Origin: a virus
Reading direction: 5' to 3' (one strand)
IMG/VR virus record: IMGVR_UViG_3300025009_000123
Location: 1-57,929 of that record
DNA length: 57,929 bases
Positions 41,901 through 49,194 of this stretch are shown piece by piece (the first letter of the stretch is position 1; each line of letters opens with the position of its first letter). The notes under the pieces were generated by a model, which searched no databases, had not been told where the DNA came from, and saw nothing but the letters and a program-made list of their open reading frames with translations. Both the position numbers and the translations under genes were made by a program.

Positions 41901-44900
41901 CGTTGCCGTAATCGCAAGGGATAATATTGGGGACGATGCCCAAGAATCTCTCATTTCCATCGTCACGGACGACTCAGGTAAAATACTTGCCATAAATCAA
42001 CACGCCATAGGCGGTCCCGGAAGATCACAGGTTTTCCCAGCTATTTTATCGGGCCAGATATTAAACATTCCTAAAGGTAAAAACGCCTGGTTAGTCCATA
42101 ACCATCCTGCTGGTGTGTCCGATGTGTCGCCCGAAGATGAGTTTATTTCCACAAATACTTCAAAGATTCTATCTGGTTCTGACATTGTATTGCATCCCAT
42201 AATGGCGATCACGCCGAAAGAATACTCAACTTTCAGATCTCCTGCTATTGCGATTCCGGCAAAAGAAAAAGCCACACACACATTTGATGTCCTCGGGAGA
42301 AAGTTCGATGTCCATCCGGAAGGACTTGCCGCTGTGTCCAGTCCTGATATGATGGCTGAATTCGGTGAAAAATATGTCAAGAACGGCGGAATCATTCTCT
42401 TAAACACGAAACTTCATCCGCTTGCCATTATAGAGGTTTCAGACTATTCCAAATTAAAACCCGATCATCTCAAAATTCTTAAAGAGGCGGAGAAAAGAAA
42501 CGCCTCGGCTTTTATGGTTTACGACAAAAACAGAAAGGTTTCCGAAGAAGGCATGCGGAACCTTTTGAAATTTGAGAAAGCCACGACCTTGCAGTTTATG
42601 GCATTGCACGACAAGACCGGCGAGATGTCGCATTGGATAGACACGGCGCGGATTTCCATTGGGGATAATAACGAGTTTTTTTCTATTAAAGGACAAGGAG
42701 GAAAAACAAATGAAGGACGAAGAGCCGTTGGTGAGAATAAAAACGGAGAACGGGGAGACGTATTACCCGAAGTTCGAGAAGAACACGCGAGACAAGTGGA
42801 CGCCCAAAGACAAGTCTCTGCAAAAAACCCTCAGGCACCGAGCGCGTTCCGAGAAGCCTGTGAAAAAGGGCAGGGGCTAACTCACTATCCGGAAGGATAT
42901 TCTGACCCCGAATTTGCCGAATTGCGCGATATTTCAGAAGGGTATGGACTTGATCTTGTTCCTGTCAAAGATACCAGCGACACCATAAACGCGGTTATCA
43001 GGGACGGGCGCGTTTTCCTGAACATGATGCGAGAGAAAGGCAGCGACACCCTGAAGCATGTCGTACTGCACGAAATCAGCCACGCCAAGGGTAACGAAAC
43101 AACTCAGGAAAAAATAGACACGCAATCCGAGGCATTTAGAAAGTATCGGCATAAATTAAGCTGGTACTACTTCGGTACGCCCTCCCGTTTGCTTTCGACA
43201 AAGCATGTGTTGGAAGAATTTGCCGCCGATTTGGAGAGTGGCATTGATTCGCGGTATGGGATAAAGCTGGCTGACGGATTGAAAAAGGGCGAGACAATTG
43301 CGCCGATAACAATAGATAGGGTAAGCCAGATAGGAAAGGAGACGAGAAAGGCGAGAGGCCCGCCAGAAAATGAACAATATTCCGTCCGGAAAAAAGAAGT
43401 CCCCGGATCTCTATTCCCAGAAGTCAACAAACGGTTAGAAGAATCGAAGGGAATCAAGTATGCCTCATTAACCGACAAAACCAAAGACGCCCTTGTTACA
43501 GGATGGGAGAGTTTTACACGACACTTCCCGCACCTGGACCCGAAGACTGACGGCGAGGTTATTGATATTTTCCGAAGATTCCAGGATGTGCCGGGATGGT
43601 CGAAGCATGAAACGATCCGGAGACTTGAAGAGTTTGTTGGAAAGCTCTCCCCTGGGGATCGTCACGTTTTCACCATGAATATCATTTTGCCTGATATGTT
43701 GAGGGACTTAGACAGCGGGCCTCTTCAAATTGAAGAAGACCAGGAGCTACCCTTTGGTTATAAAAACAAAGAAGAAGTTGAGCAGGACAGGGACAACTTT
43801 AAAGATCTGGCCGATAATAACCCGGCAATAAAAGAGGCTCTTGCAAAACGGAATACCTTTATGAAGTCTCTCACGGATCAACTTGTTGAGCACGATCTCC
43901 TTGACGGGGAAAAAGCGAAAGATCCAGCGTCTTATTTTCATCACCAAGTTTTGGATTACATGAATTACAAGGAAAATCCGAATTGGGGTATCGCTTCTAG
44001 GGATGTCCGCACCCACAGAAAGGGTTGGCAGATAGGCCGTGTCGGATCAACCCTCGACTATAACACCGAATACGTTGAGTCCGAATTCGAGGTTATATCC
44101 CAGGCATTGACACAAATAGAGACGGTAAAAACCCTTAAAAGGATCAAGGACGCCGCAGACATCAAGCCGGAGCTGGAGGCCCAGGCCAAAGATCAGAACA
44201 TGAAGGCCTTTTATAAAAAGGCCATGACTAACCCGCTCGAAGATCCCCTGGCGCCGTATAAGCAACAAATAGCCATAGGATACAGCAAGCTCGGTAAAAT
44301 GGTCGCTGCTGGAACGCTCGAAGCTCCCTCTTCATTTGACGACGTTATTGAGCATATAGCGGACCAGGCAGAGATCCGTAAAGCATCAAAACAGGACGGA
44401 GTGGAATTCAATCCCGAAAGCCATCCGAGAATGTTCGCCCTTTTAAACTATCTTGTGACTCACGGAGGCCCAGGATCGGGACCGGCGACCATGATATTTA
44501 AAGCGATTGTCGATAGAAACGCCTTTATCAAACAGGTTGTCGGGAAAGATTGGGTTACTTATAACGATTTAATTCCAGAAGGATACGAAGCCCATAAACC
44601 AGAGGCGAGGAGCGCTTTCTATTTTGCAAACACTATGACGGATCAGGCTCTTTCCATGGTTGTTTCAGGGAAAAAGGATTTAAACGACGTTATCAAACGC
44701 GAGCTGGTTCGCGGTTATGACGAAATATGGATTGTAAAGAAAGGCATATCAAAAACACTCAACGAATTCAGGCCGGCTATTGAGGGATCGCTCCCGGAAC
44801 GGATCTCGGCAGACATGCTTTCCGTGTGGAAACAATGGGTGCTTATGAATCCATATAGAGTTATCAAATATAATCTTAATAATATGAGCGGTGATCTTGA

Positions 44901-46488
44901 CATCTGCCTTGCTTATGATCCGAAAATAGTTTGGAACTATTTCTGGCCCGCTTTTAAAGATCTGGTTGCGGCATCGAGGGGCAAAGCTACATCTTTCCTC
45001 CTGGATGATCTGTCTGATATGAATAAGCTCGGCGTTATAGGTTCCGGCATGACCAATATAGATATACCAGAATTAAGCGGGGTTGAATCCATCAAGGGTC
45101 TTGTTGATTTCTTTGACGGCAAATCGAAAAACGCCCTGACCAGATGGTATAATATGAATAAGCAGCTCTCAACTCTCCGAGAAAATATCCTCCGACTGGC
45201 TGCATACAGGTATTTTCTGGACAAATTGAACAAGGGTGAGTTGGTTTACGGCGCCTCGAGGAAGACCGAAGTTGATCCGATAGAGGACAAGAGCGAAAAG
45301 GCCGCGAAACTGGCGAGGGAACTTGTTGGGGACTACGGGAATATAAGCCATGCTGGTCAATGGGTTCGCAAAAGATTGATCCCGTTCTGGAGCTGGAGCG
45401 AAATAAACGCGCCCCGGTATGTCCGGTTGATGAAAAACATAAGGTATGAGATGGGCGATGATTTTATCGATATGATTCCGGATGAATCGGGAGAATACGC
45501 TATGAAGAGAGGGGGGGATTGGTCTCGTCGATACCGGAGATATGGCAAAATGGGCTCTGTATTCGCGTGGAAGGGGACGAAGTTGGCGGCTTTCGCCTCT
45601 GCGCTTATGGGCATGGTTATGATGTGGAACGCGGCCATGTTCCCGAAAGAAGAAAGAGAGCTCCAAAGATCGGGCAGGGAACAGCTTCATTTAATCCTTT
45701 ATCGCCGGAAAGATGGATCGATTGTAACGATTAGATTCCAGGGCGCACTTTCGGACGCGCTTGCCTGGTTTGGCATGAGTAACCCGGTGGAACAGATAAA
45801 GGAAGTCTATAAAGGTGAAAAGGGTTCTGGCGAACTGACAAAAGATGTTTTAACCGGAGCGCCCTTGAAGATATTCCAGGGGTTGAGGCCAGAGCCGAAA
45901 ATATTATACGAAGTCCTATCCGGACAGGGGTTCTATCCCGATCCACTGCATCCTCGGCCGATAAGAGATACCACAGAGCACATTTTGAGGACATTCTCTC
46001 TCGATAAACTTTACAATATGGCCGCAGGCAAACCAAGAAAAGGCGGTTCATGGGAAAGCCAACTATTAAGAGACATCGAGGGAATGCTATTGTATGAAGC
46101 GGACCCGGGGGAGCAGGCATATTATACAATCCGTAAAGACGTCTTTGATTGGTTAGAGAAAAACGGTAAAGAAAAGCCGGTAACCATGCCGACCGGCAGG
46201 GCCAACAATCTATATTATTATAAACAAGCCTTGAAATATGGTGACTTTGACGCGGCTCAGAGATACCTCAAAAAATATGAGGAAGCTGGCGGAAAGTGGA
46301 AAAATATCAGGACGAGCATTAAACGTGCTGATCCGCTGGCGTCTTTGGGAGGACGGGACCGCAGAAAGTTCAGAGAAACTCTGACGCCTGAACAGAAACA
46401 GACCCTTCTTATAGCAAGCGAGTGGTATAAGAGGCATTATGTTGATACATATAGAGACCCAAGGGCGAGAAAGGCGGCTACTGAATAA
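35917..46488 (+). CDS. Giant polyvalent ejected protein (3,523 aa)
   Basis: Last and largest late gene. Rough domain order: Ala/Gly-rich amphipathic part (about 130-310); ParB/DdrB-like domain (about 620-800) with NGHHRYERA near 677; ADP-ribosyltransferase-like part (about 1000-1075) with VRVYRGEE and GTSFSPD; SH3-like part near 1145-1205; zincin (LPD1-like) with HEWMH at 1536-1540 and a downstream HE at 1802; RadC/JAB deubiquitinase-like domain (about 1985-2190) with HNHPAG at 2061 and S-x-x-D after it; second zincin HEISH at 2385-2389 with LEEFAAD near 2431; then a 1,100-residue helical C-terminal part with a membrane-like segment near 3222-3241. Multi-domain 'polyvalent' proteins are injected with phage DNA to counter host defences (as DarB of P1). 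Encoded after ejection proteins, so co-ejection is likely. Confidence 0.8.
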   Translation: MLIDFLTGLFSSKKKPDYTNPEENEYLQNIPDATDPEQNEYLQDLPEVATKEPEVVTPKGGYDLTGKGGKLFVQRQPIDYDMGAEAAIQESAGLSGKMKEIADANKPRWQPAGRPISTLSGKEVPTSEENLETGNKRGLLMMSLPAYALAAFTRGVIPRALETSVGNVYTKTFMGKDYVSPIDEALKASGKNIPGAGPAIIGTAAQLTGATVPIRLAFRAANEIMAAMGLPTDLVLSSGSAVEQIAAHALRGGAAGTIYGGTTQGTPEAMKDDALFFAGLEGALGATGIALQKMVDSNWFRRLTVKERGLVVQNLDDMIARGYPVDDLLDKGFSPDDLIKKGFTIDQVFNKQPEGAAAAFAKANGIKWPVEKPLVPKPSIGPGLRSNQATKRAEILKRELNPETNQLYTEPEIAAILEKEFAPAVETVPETAAAADPKAQTKQIYDAFKEQAETGADIQALISGKNTIVSQFPHLEDELNKIIIDAKAAKPIVPPVEVKPETPEEPAIPEKERHLMGRDEFIQNAKNKLGNKFLPDGSPFGTEGQFTIAAGAAHREFVKQAIASGELTPKDAVKLHKQDYSDIETWPEMKAPEKPIAPETSPDSTASFEPPKQAQGQVLSVPIESLTVAPEKFQWRRNLGQGGVDSSLKHIKVWNPDLAGVVAAWKDPADGKTYIINGHHRYERAAALGVKNLDIKYINAPDAKNAKMIGALINIAEGHGDPVDAAIALRESGKTGKQLEEEYGISLKRSLAQKGFALSKLDRGIITAIQNGEIPEEWGVIIGNSIESEDTQWLTVKSLLREKAKGRRITDRFVEEYTNEINGIPKIVHVQKILFGDEVTETPIIVERTELREYAAKQIAEDKSLFGLVSKSSKAQRLTEEGSTVDVDRSKKIAEDAKTASEALARFASIKGIINDLLNKYAEELANAKSTGTRNEIKQNFYGELRAAIPDVIAGRLGSGSGGVSKDSGPEAVKPAEETVDKEVHDYSSAQVNLPEPKVGFVRVYRGEESLKGKPGKYTGTSFSPDIEYAKRYGREGKGGVYYLDIPVELMTDAKYAHLRRSADGVVHEIAVPKNLQSQYGGKKPTTPTAPSPDKPTPPDAAKPEIKNPEGTGKPESQPAKPTMEKFAEKTPEERKDAVALAKSFTPGDKVSWTDSKGEAHTGKVAKRQTGSIGQDYRDQGLVLVSTDAGNNTVSADLLKKEVEASPSDTTPFDKWKSGLKLIKEPIKGSQATKNYYEDSEGTRISLSDTESQEGLDKRLLDIYNLKEEAPADTTGKIEDFGEKIGGARKDTAESGYTLVGKEKKESSAPAWRKKYVAMEKVDGTGWTIGKTGDRPGISARSSQKFAPKEEAEAAIPLLAVADSHRVYQGRTDTGYSIFKKVGEKKLFKVVNQDFPSREEAMKYMAEHAEEILNIKTTFGEEILPVPDNAQRKGIERRTIDATPEMFMETFAPRGIEFGNWNNQEERQLIMNHAYDGLLDLADALNLPPKALMLNGELAIAFGARGQGLSGAKAHYEPDYGVINLTKMKGAGSLGHEWMHAFDHYLARLDTKASSEKKPNERGDMVYNRSANKIDFQSHGASYKTQLRPELKTAYDTLIDLMYKRAEQYVEDTKQADKFIETARENLKTALNGIRSNLTQDMTNYHKSKGGYSSKSIKYFEPASAEHLAEFDRLANILIEGGDLKTEFRYNKPEGANTPAMRPKGMSNAAHGKLISHRYSNDTLDGINAVLKTVRNRQGFNKEGHGYLDRVRAAMNTYSERLKMLEDAKAGTEKTKKVSTSYAIEAKKMDQARSSDYWSEPHEMVARAFAAYVEDKIAETGGQSDFLVYRAHGGILLPMIDGFVARPYPEGAERIAINQAFDAFVKEIKTKETDKGTAIYEPATPYSVETEIPIYKMSENGDLTKAPNNVYINEKQMGLFVRNEHQGRLFNEKISNAGKRPKNMPAGTEAPQGREISGVRGDMGYRPESGTLPEISSKPIGKWESSRSSITSPEDVAVIARDNIGDDAQESLISIVTDDSGKILAINQHAIGGPGRSQVFPAILSGQILNIPKGKNAWLVHNHPAGVSDVSPEDEFISTNTSKILSGSDIVLHPIMAITPKEYSTFRSPAIAIPAKEKATHTFDVLGRKFDVHPEGLAAVSSPDMMAEFGEKYVKNGGIILLNTKLHPLAIIEVSDYSKLKPDHLKILKEAEKRNASAFMVYDKNRKVSEEGMRNLLKFEKATTLQFMALHDKTGEMSHWIDTARISIGDNNEFFSIKGQGGKTNEGRRAVGENKNGERGDVLPEVREEHARQVDAQRQVSAKNPQAPSAFREACEKGQGLTHYPEGYSDPEFAELRDISEGYGLDLVPVKDTSDTINAVIRDGRVFLNMMREKGSDTLKHVVLHEISHAKGNETTQEKIDTQSEAFRKYRHKLSWYYFGTPSRLLSTKHVLEEFAADLESGIDSRYGIKLADGLKKGETIAPITIDRVSQIGKETRKARGPPENEQYSVRKKEVPGSLFPEVNKRLEESKGIKYASLTDKTKDALVTGWESFTRHFPHLDPKTDGEVIDIFRRFQDVPGWSKHETIRRLEEFVGKLSPGDRHVFTMNIILPDMLRDLDSGPLQIEEDQELPFGYKNKEEVEQDRDNFKDLADNNPAIKEALAKRNTFMKSLTDQLVEHDLLDGEKAKDPASYFHHQVLDYMNYKENPNWGIASRDVRTHRKGWQIGRVGSTLDYNTEYVESEFEVISQALTQIETVKTLKRIKDAADIKPELEAQAKDQNMKAFYKKAMTNPLEDPLAPYKQQIAIGYSKLGKMVAAGTLEAPSSFDDVIEHIADQAEIRKASKQDGVEFNPESHPRMFALLNYLVTHGGPGSGPATMIFKAIVDRNAFIKQVVGKDWVTYNDLIPEGYEAHKPEARSAFYFANTMTDQALSMVVSGKKDLNDVIKRELVRGYDEIWIVKKGISKTLNEFRPAIEGSLPERISADMLSVWKQWVLMNPYRVIKYNLNNMSGDLDICLAYDPKIVWNYFWPAFKDLVAASRGKATSFLLDDLSDMNKLGVIGSGMTNIDIPELSGVESIKGLVDFFDGKSKNALTRWYNMNKQLSTLRENILRLAAYRYFLDKLNKGELVYGASRKTEVDPIEDKSEKAAKLARELVGDYGNISHAGQWVRKRLIPFWSWSEINAPRYVRLMKNIRYEMGDDFIDMIPDESGEYAMKRGGDWSRRYRRYGKMGSVFAWKGTKLAAFASALMGMVMMWNAAMFPKEERELQRSGREQLHLILYRRKDGSIVTIRFQGALSDALAWFGMSNPVEQIKEVYKGEKGSGELTKDVLTGAPLKIFQGLRPEPKILYEVLSGQGFYPDPLHPRPIRDTTEHILRTFSLDKLYNMAAGKPRKGGSWESQLLRDIEGMLLYEADPGEQAYYTIRKDVFDWLEKNGKEKPVTMPTGRANNLYYYKQALKYGDFDAAQRYLKKYEEAGGKWKNIRTSIKRADPLASLGGRDRRKFRETLTPEQKQTLLIASEWYKRHYVDTYRDPRARKAATE

Positions 46489-46601
46489 ATTTTATATTGC
46501 CTTTTTCTAAAAAAAAGGGGGGGCGGGTCTTTTGGGAGCCAACGGGAGCCAATATTTGGGGGTTTTCGTAAAATGTGAATAGCTATAAGTATCTGATATT
46601 A
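46489..46601. other. Gap between the late operon and attP
   Basis: Holds a weak hairpin CCTTTTT/AAAAAGG near 46499-46517 that lacks a U-run on the plus strand, a G-run, and the two 9-bp repeats noted separately. No clear terminator for the late operon is visible, so it may end by Rho or read into attP. Confidence 0.5.
46534..46552 (+). promoter_or_regulatory. Direct repeats GGGAGCCAA, candidate integrase arm sites
   Basis: GGGAGCCAA occurs at 46534-46542 and 46544-46552. An inverted copy TTGGCTCCC lies at 46700-46708 on the other side of the tRNA-like core. Two copies on one side and one inverted copy on the other is the layout of arm-type integrase sites flanking attP. Confidence 0.55.
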
Positions 46602-46650
46602 TGGTGGGCCGTGTTGGAATCGAACCAACAACCTACTGATTAAGAGTTAG
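46602..46650 (-). other. attP: attP core: 3' part of a tRNA-Lys(CUU) gene
   Basis: On the minus strand this reads the 3' half of a tRNA: anticodon loop CTCTTAA (anticodon CUU), a TCAGT stem arm, T-arm GTTGG-TTCGATT-CCAAC, acceptor end and encoded CCA at 46602-46604. The D arm and 5' acceptor half are missing and the 5' anticodon stem has a mismatch, so it is not a functional tRNA. It lies 69 bp beyond the integrase stop. Integration would restore the host tRNA-Lys gene. The single uninterrupted copy inside the window means the molecule is in free, circular form. Confidence 0.85.
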
Positions 46651-46671
46651 TGCGCCCTGTTTTATATGTTT

Positions 46672-46686
46672 AATATCATTGATATT
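46672..46686. repeat. Perfect 15-bp inverted repeat next to attP
   Basis: AATATCA-T-TGATATT. It lies between the tRNA core and the inverted arm-type repeat. It could bind an excisionase, IHF-like protein or integrase. Confidence 0.6.
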
Positions 46687-46699
46687 TTATAAGCCTGTT

Positions 46700-46708
46700 T
46701 TGGCTCCC
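46700..46708 (-). promoter_or_regulatory. Inverted GGGAGCCAA copy, candidate arm site
   Basis: TTGGCTCCC on the plus strand, the reverse complement of the repeats at 46534-46552, 11 bp before the integrase stop. Confidence 0.5.
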
Positions 46709-46718
46709 TGGCAACGGC

Positions 46719-47702
46719 TCATCCAAATACCGACCTAATCTGTTGAGAATGTTTTTTAAATGTAGTGTGTAAATATATCTGGGTCGTGCTGATACTCGCA
46801 TGGCCAAGCATGTCCTGAACGCTCTTTAGATCTGTGCCGCCTTCGAGTCCGTGGCTCGCAAAGGCGTGTCTCAGCATGTGCGGCGTAACCCCTTTAACGC
46901 CAGCCCGCTTAAGAGTCGCCTTCCATGCCGTCTTAAACGATCCGATATTGTCCCATACAAACAGGCTGGAAGAGGATGATTCTTGATAGATTAAAAGCGA
47001 TTCTAAAAGCATGGATGATAGTGGGATTATCCTTTCCTTATCGCCCTTGCCGTTTACTCTGAGATATCCTGATTCAAAATTGATATCAGACCATTTTAAA
47101 GAGCGGGCCTCCTGTGATCTTAAGCCGGCATGGTACAGGGCTATAAACAATGAGCGGTGAAATGGGCCTGACGCATGTTCGATTATGCGATATATCGTAT
47201 CCGGATCAGGGATGTCGGGTAATTTTTTCTTATATGGCAGGGGGCTTAACTTCATTGATGGTTCATTACACAGGCCGCGCCCAAATCCCCACTTCAACAT
47301 GGCCTGCAAGCACAGCAATTCCAGATTGACCTGGCGATATATTTTCCTTCCGTCTCCAAGCCTTTTTTGTTTATAGGCATCGACGATTTGCGGTGTTATC
47401 CGGTCCGGCATTAGCGCCCCAAAGTAGGGCAATATCGACGCAAACAGCATGCGCTTTTTTTCTCTTGCCGTCTTGGCCGCCTGGTGCATATCCATCCAGA
47501 CGATATATTTTTCAGCAACAAAAGATATGTTGTAGGCTGACAAATCTTCCCTGCCAAGCTCACGGCGGTATTTTGTTTCAAACGCCAGGGCTTCTATATC
47601 CGATCTCGCCTTAACCCTTTTGCGAAAGCGATATCCCCTGCTGCCCATGGGAATATTAATATCATATACTCCGGTTCTGACTTTTCGGATCGACATAATC
47701 AT
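46719..47702 (-). CDS. int: Tyrosine integrase
   Basis: A 327-aa recombinase. An N-terminal arm-binding part (SIRKVRTGVYDINIPMGSRG) and SAM-like core-binding part precede the catalytic domain with Arg195 (GLRSQEA), HMLRHAF giving His275 and Arg278, LGHAS giving His301, and nucleophile Tyr310 in IYLHTT. The start at 47702 follows GAGGAATATTAAAA; the longer frame to 47807 overlaps the gene before it. Last gene of the leftward operon and adjacent to attP, as in lambda. Confidence 0.92.
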   Translation of the reverse strand: MIMSIRKVRTGVYDINIPMGSRGYRFRKRVKARSDIEALAFETKYRRELGREDLSAYNISFVAEKYIVWMDMHQAAKTAREKKRMLFASILPYFGALMPDRITPQIVDAYKQKRLGDGRKIYRQVNLELLCLQAMLKWGFGRGLCNEPSMKLSPLPYKKKLPDIPDPDTIYRIIEHASGPFHRSLFIALYHAGLRSQEARSLKWSDINFESGYLRVNGKGDKERIIPLSSMLLESLLIYQESSSSSLFVWDNIGSFKTAWKATLKRAGVKGVTPHMLRHAFASHGLEGGTDLKSVQDMLGHASISTTQIYLHTTFKKHSQQIRSVFG

Positions 47703-47850
47703 TTTTAATATTCCTCTTTTTTTGAAACCGCAAGACATCATTTTTAACCTTTTCCTCCATCTGTGCCGGAGACAGGCTGGGGGTCTTGTCCAGTCCGAGG
47801 GCAACAAGTATGAGGTCTAATTTGCGGTTTATGGTTTCAAGGTCGTTCAT
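47662..47850 (-). CDS. Small helical protein before int (62 aa)
   Basis: Reads MNDLETINRKLDLILVALGL then LSPAQMEEKVKNDVLRFQKK. It overlaps the integrase start by 41 bp in another frame and the GIY-YIG gene by ATGA. It looks like an amphipathic helical protein; excisionase cofactor or coupling ORF are possible. No family recognised. Confidence 0.5.
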   Translation of the reverse strand: MNDLETINRKLDLILVALGLDKTPSLSPAQMEEKVKNDVLRFQKKRNIKNDYVDPKSQNRSI

Positions 47851-48356
47851 TTTTTATTTGCGCTTTCCAGATATTCAAGAAAATCTATAAGTTGCCATCC
47901 CGTTATCCTTTTATTAACTTTTTTTCCGTGCTTTGTGATCCTTTCCCCTATTGGCACCCATCCCAGCTCCCCCGACTCCATCCACCGTTTAATTTTGGAG
48001 ATGCCAATAGATAATATCTGAGAAACATCTGAAATCGAATATAGCGGGTTAAACCGCACCATTCTACGCTCAAGATCCTTAATGCTTTCCTCGAGAGCCT
48101 TTCTGTGTTCTTCTGCAGATAGCTTTGCTATATTGTGTAAAGGCTTATTATTAATTATGGCATCCCGCTCAGCCTTCAAAGCCATTTCGCGTGATTCATA
48201 CGGCTCTATGTCTATGCGCGATATATCATTAAACCAAAAAGAGCCTCCTCTGTGCTGAGCAAGGCGGTGAAGATGGTTGAGGGATATGCCAACATAAAGC
48301 AAAACACCATTTTTATCGTAATGTTTGTAAAGAAAAGTGGTATTTATATTGTTCAT
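47847..48356 (-). CDS. GIY-YIG nuclease fused to an excisionase-like HTH
   Basis: A 169-aa protein. Residues 8-70 carry the GIY-YIG pattern: LYKHY, LYVGIS, the Arg in HLHRLAQH, and the Glu in ALKAERDAI. Residues about 105-165 (YSISDVSQILSIGISKIKRW and VNKRITGWQLIDFLEYL) look like an AlpA/excisionase winged HTH. AAGGAACCATAA precedes its ATG. It lies two genes upstream of int in the operon, the place of xis, so it may be an excisionase with an attached nuclease domain, or a homing-type nuclease with a DNA-binding tail. Confidence 0.65.
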   Translation of the reverse strand: MNNINTTFLYKHYDKNGVLLYVGISLNHLHRLAQHRGGSFWFNDISRIDIEPYESREMALKAERDAIINNKPLHNIAKLSAEEHRKALEESIKDLERRMVRFNPLYSISDVSQILSIGISKIKRWMESGELGWVPIGERITKHGKKVNKRITGWQLIDFLEYLESANKK

Positions 48357-48432
48357 TTATGGTTCCTTGTGGCCCGCAATAGCGGCTATGTCGGGTCGGG
48401 ATATTTCCATTACATTAAACCCTCTTTACCCC

Positions 48433-49194
48433 TCACGTTGTTTTGTGCCACGGTAAATCGTTATGGGTGCGTCCGTCCAGCATGCGCCCAGCTTCCTTGC
48501 TGACATGCTTTAGGAAGAACGGCACTCCTGCCTCTTCGCATTCGTTGCGAATCCCTCTCACCCATTGCAAATCCATAAATCTTGCTCCGGGACCGGTTTC
48601 TGCCCCAAGAATTACACCGTCAATTAATCTTAATCCGTCAAGGTGGTTGGTCGTTTCAGGATATGGCTTAGTCGCCATGCCATCCCAAGCAACCATCCAG
48701 CGTAAAGAAATCGGCCCCAAGCACGGCTCAATGCTCAAAAACTTCTTCCCCGGCACCCGCAGGAAGATAGGTATCTTTTCATCTGCCTCCTGCTGGTTAA
48801 CAACCGTTAAACCATGCCAGATATTTTCGGGAAAGGGAACTCCATGTTCGGTGTACCATTCAACAAAGCGGAGCATATTTTGAGGGCGTTTTGTAAGGAT
48901 TAAAAAAGTATGCTGTTCCACCGACCAGATAACCCGGTAAGTCTGCTCCTGAAAACCGTCTTTCACATCCTCATGAAACAAATCATTCCATATCGCATAC
49001 ACTGTCGGCTTCTTGCGCTTCAAAGGTACGCTCAGGCGTTCAGGATGAACTTCAATCTTGCCTTCAACGCCCTTGTGAAATCGCTTCTCCATAGCCAAAG
49101 ACCAACAATGTTCACACCCTGGAGAACAGCGAGTGCAAGAAGACACTAAACTCCACGGCAAGTCCCAATATCTTCCTTTTGAAATATCAATCAT
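48433..49194 (-). CDS. DUF5131 (phage Gp37/Gp68) protein
   Basis: A 253-aa protein with CTRCSPGCEHCW (Cys 18, 21, 25, 28), a cluster recalling the iron-sulfur sites of radical SAM enzymes, then AIWNDLFHEDV, FLILTKRPQNM, WHGLTVVNQQEAD, FLSIEPCLGPISL and GAETGPGARF, all typical of the family. It is common in phages and mobile elements and has no firmly known reaction. It overlaps the ASCH gene by ATGA, so the two proteins are probably made together. Confidence 0.75.
   Translation of the reverse strand: MIDISKGRYWDLPWSLVSSCTRCSPGCEHCWSLAMEKRFHKGVEGKIEVHPERLSVPLKRKKPTVYAIWNDLFHEDVKDGFQEQTYRVIWSVEQHTFLILTKRPQNMLRFVEWYTEHGVPFPENIWHGLTVVNQQEADEKIPIFLRVPGKKFLSIEPCLGPISLRWMVAWDGMATKPYPETTNHLDGLRLIDGVILGAETGPGARFMDLQWVRGIRNECEEAGVPFFLKHVSKEAGRMLDGRTHNDLPWHKTT

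Noticed and set aside
36014-46437. Many antisense ORFs inside the giant gene
   Set aside because: They mirror the codon pattern of the plus-strand gene, have no ribosome sites and no recognisable domains.
46499-46517. Terminator of the late operon
   Set aside because: The short A/T hairpin has no GC stem and no following U-run on the plus strand.
46602-46680. Complete tRNA-Lys gene
   Set aside because: D arm and 5' acceptor strand are absent and the anticodon stem has a mismatch; only the 3' half is present, as expected for an attachment site.
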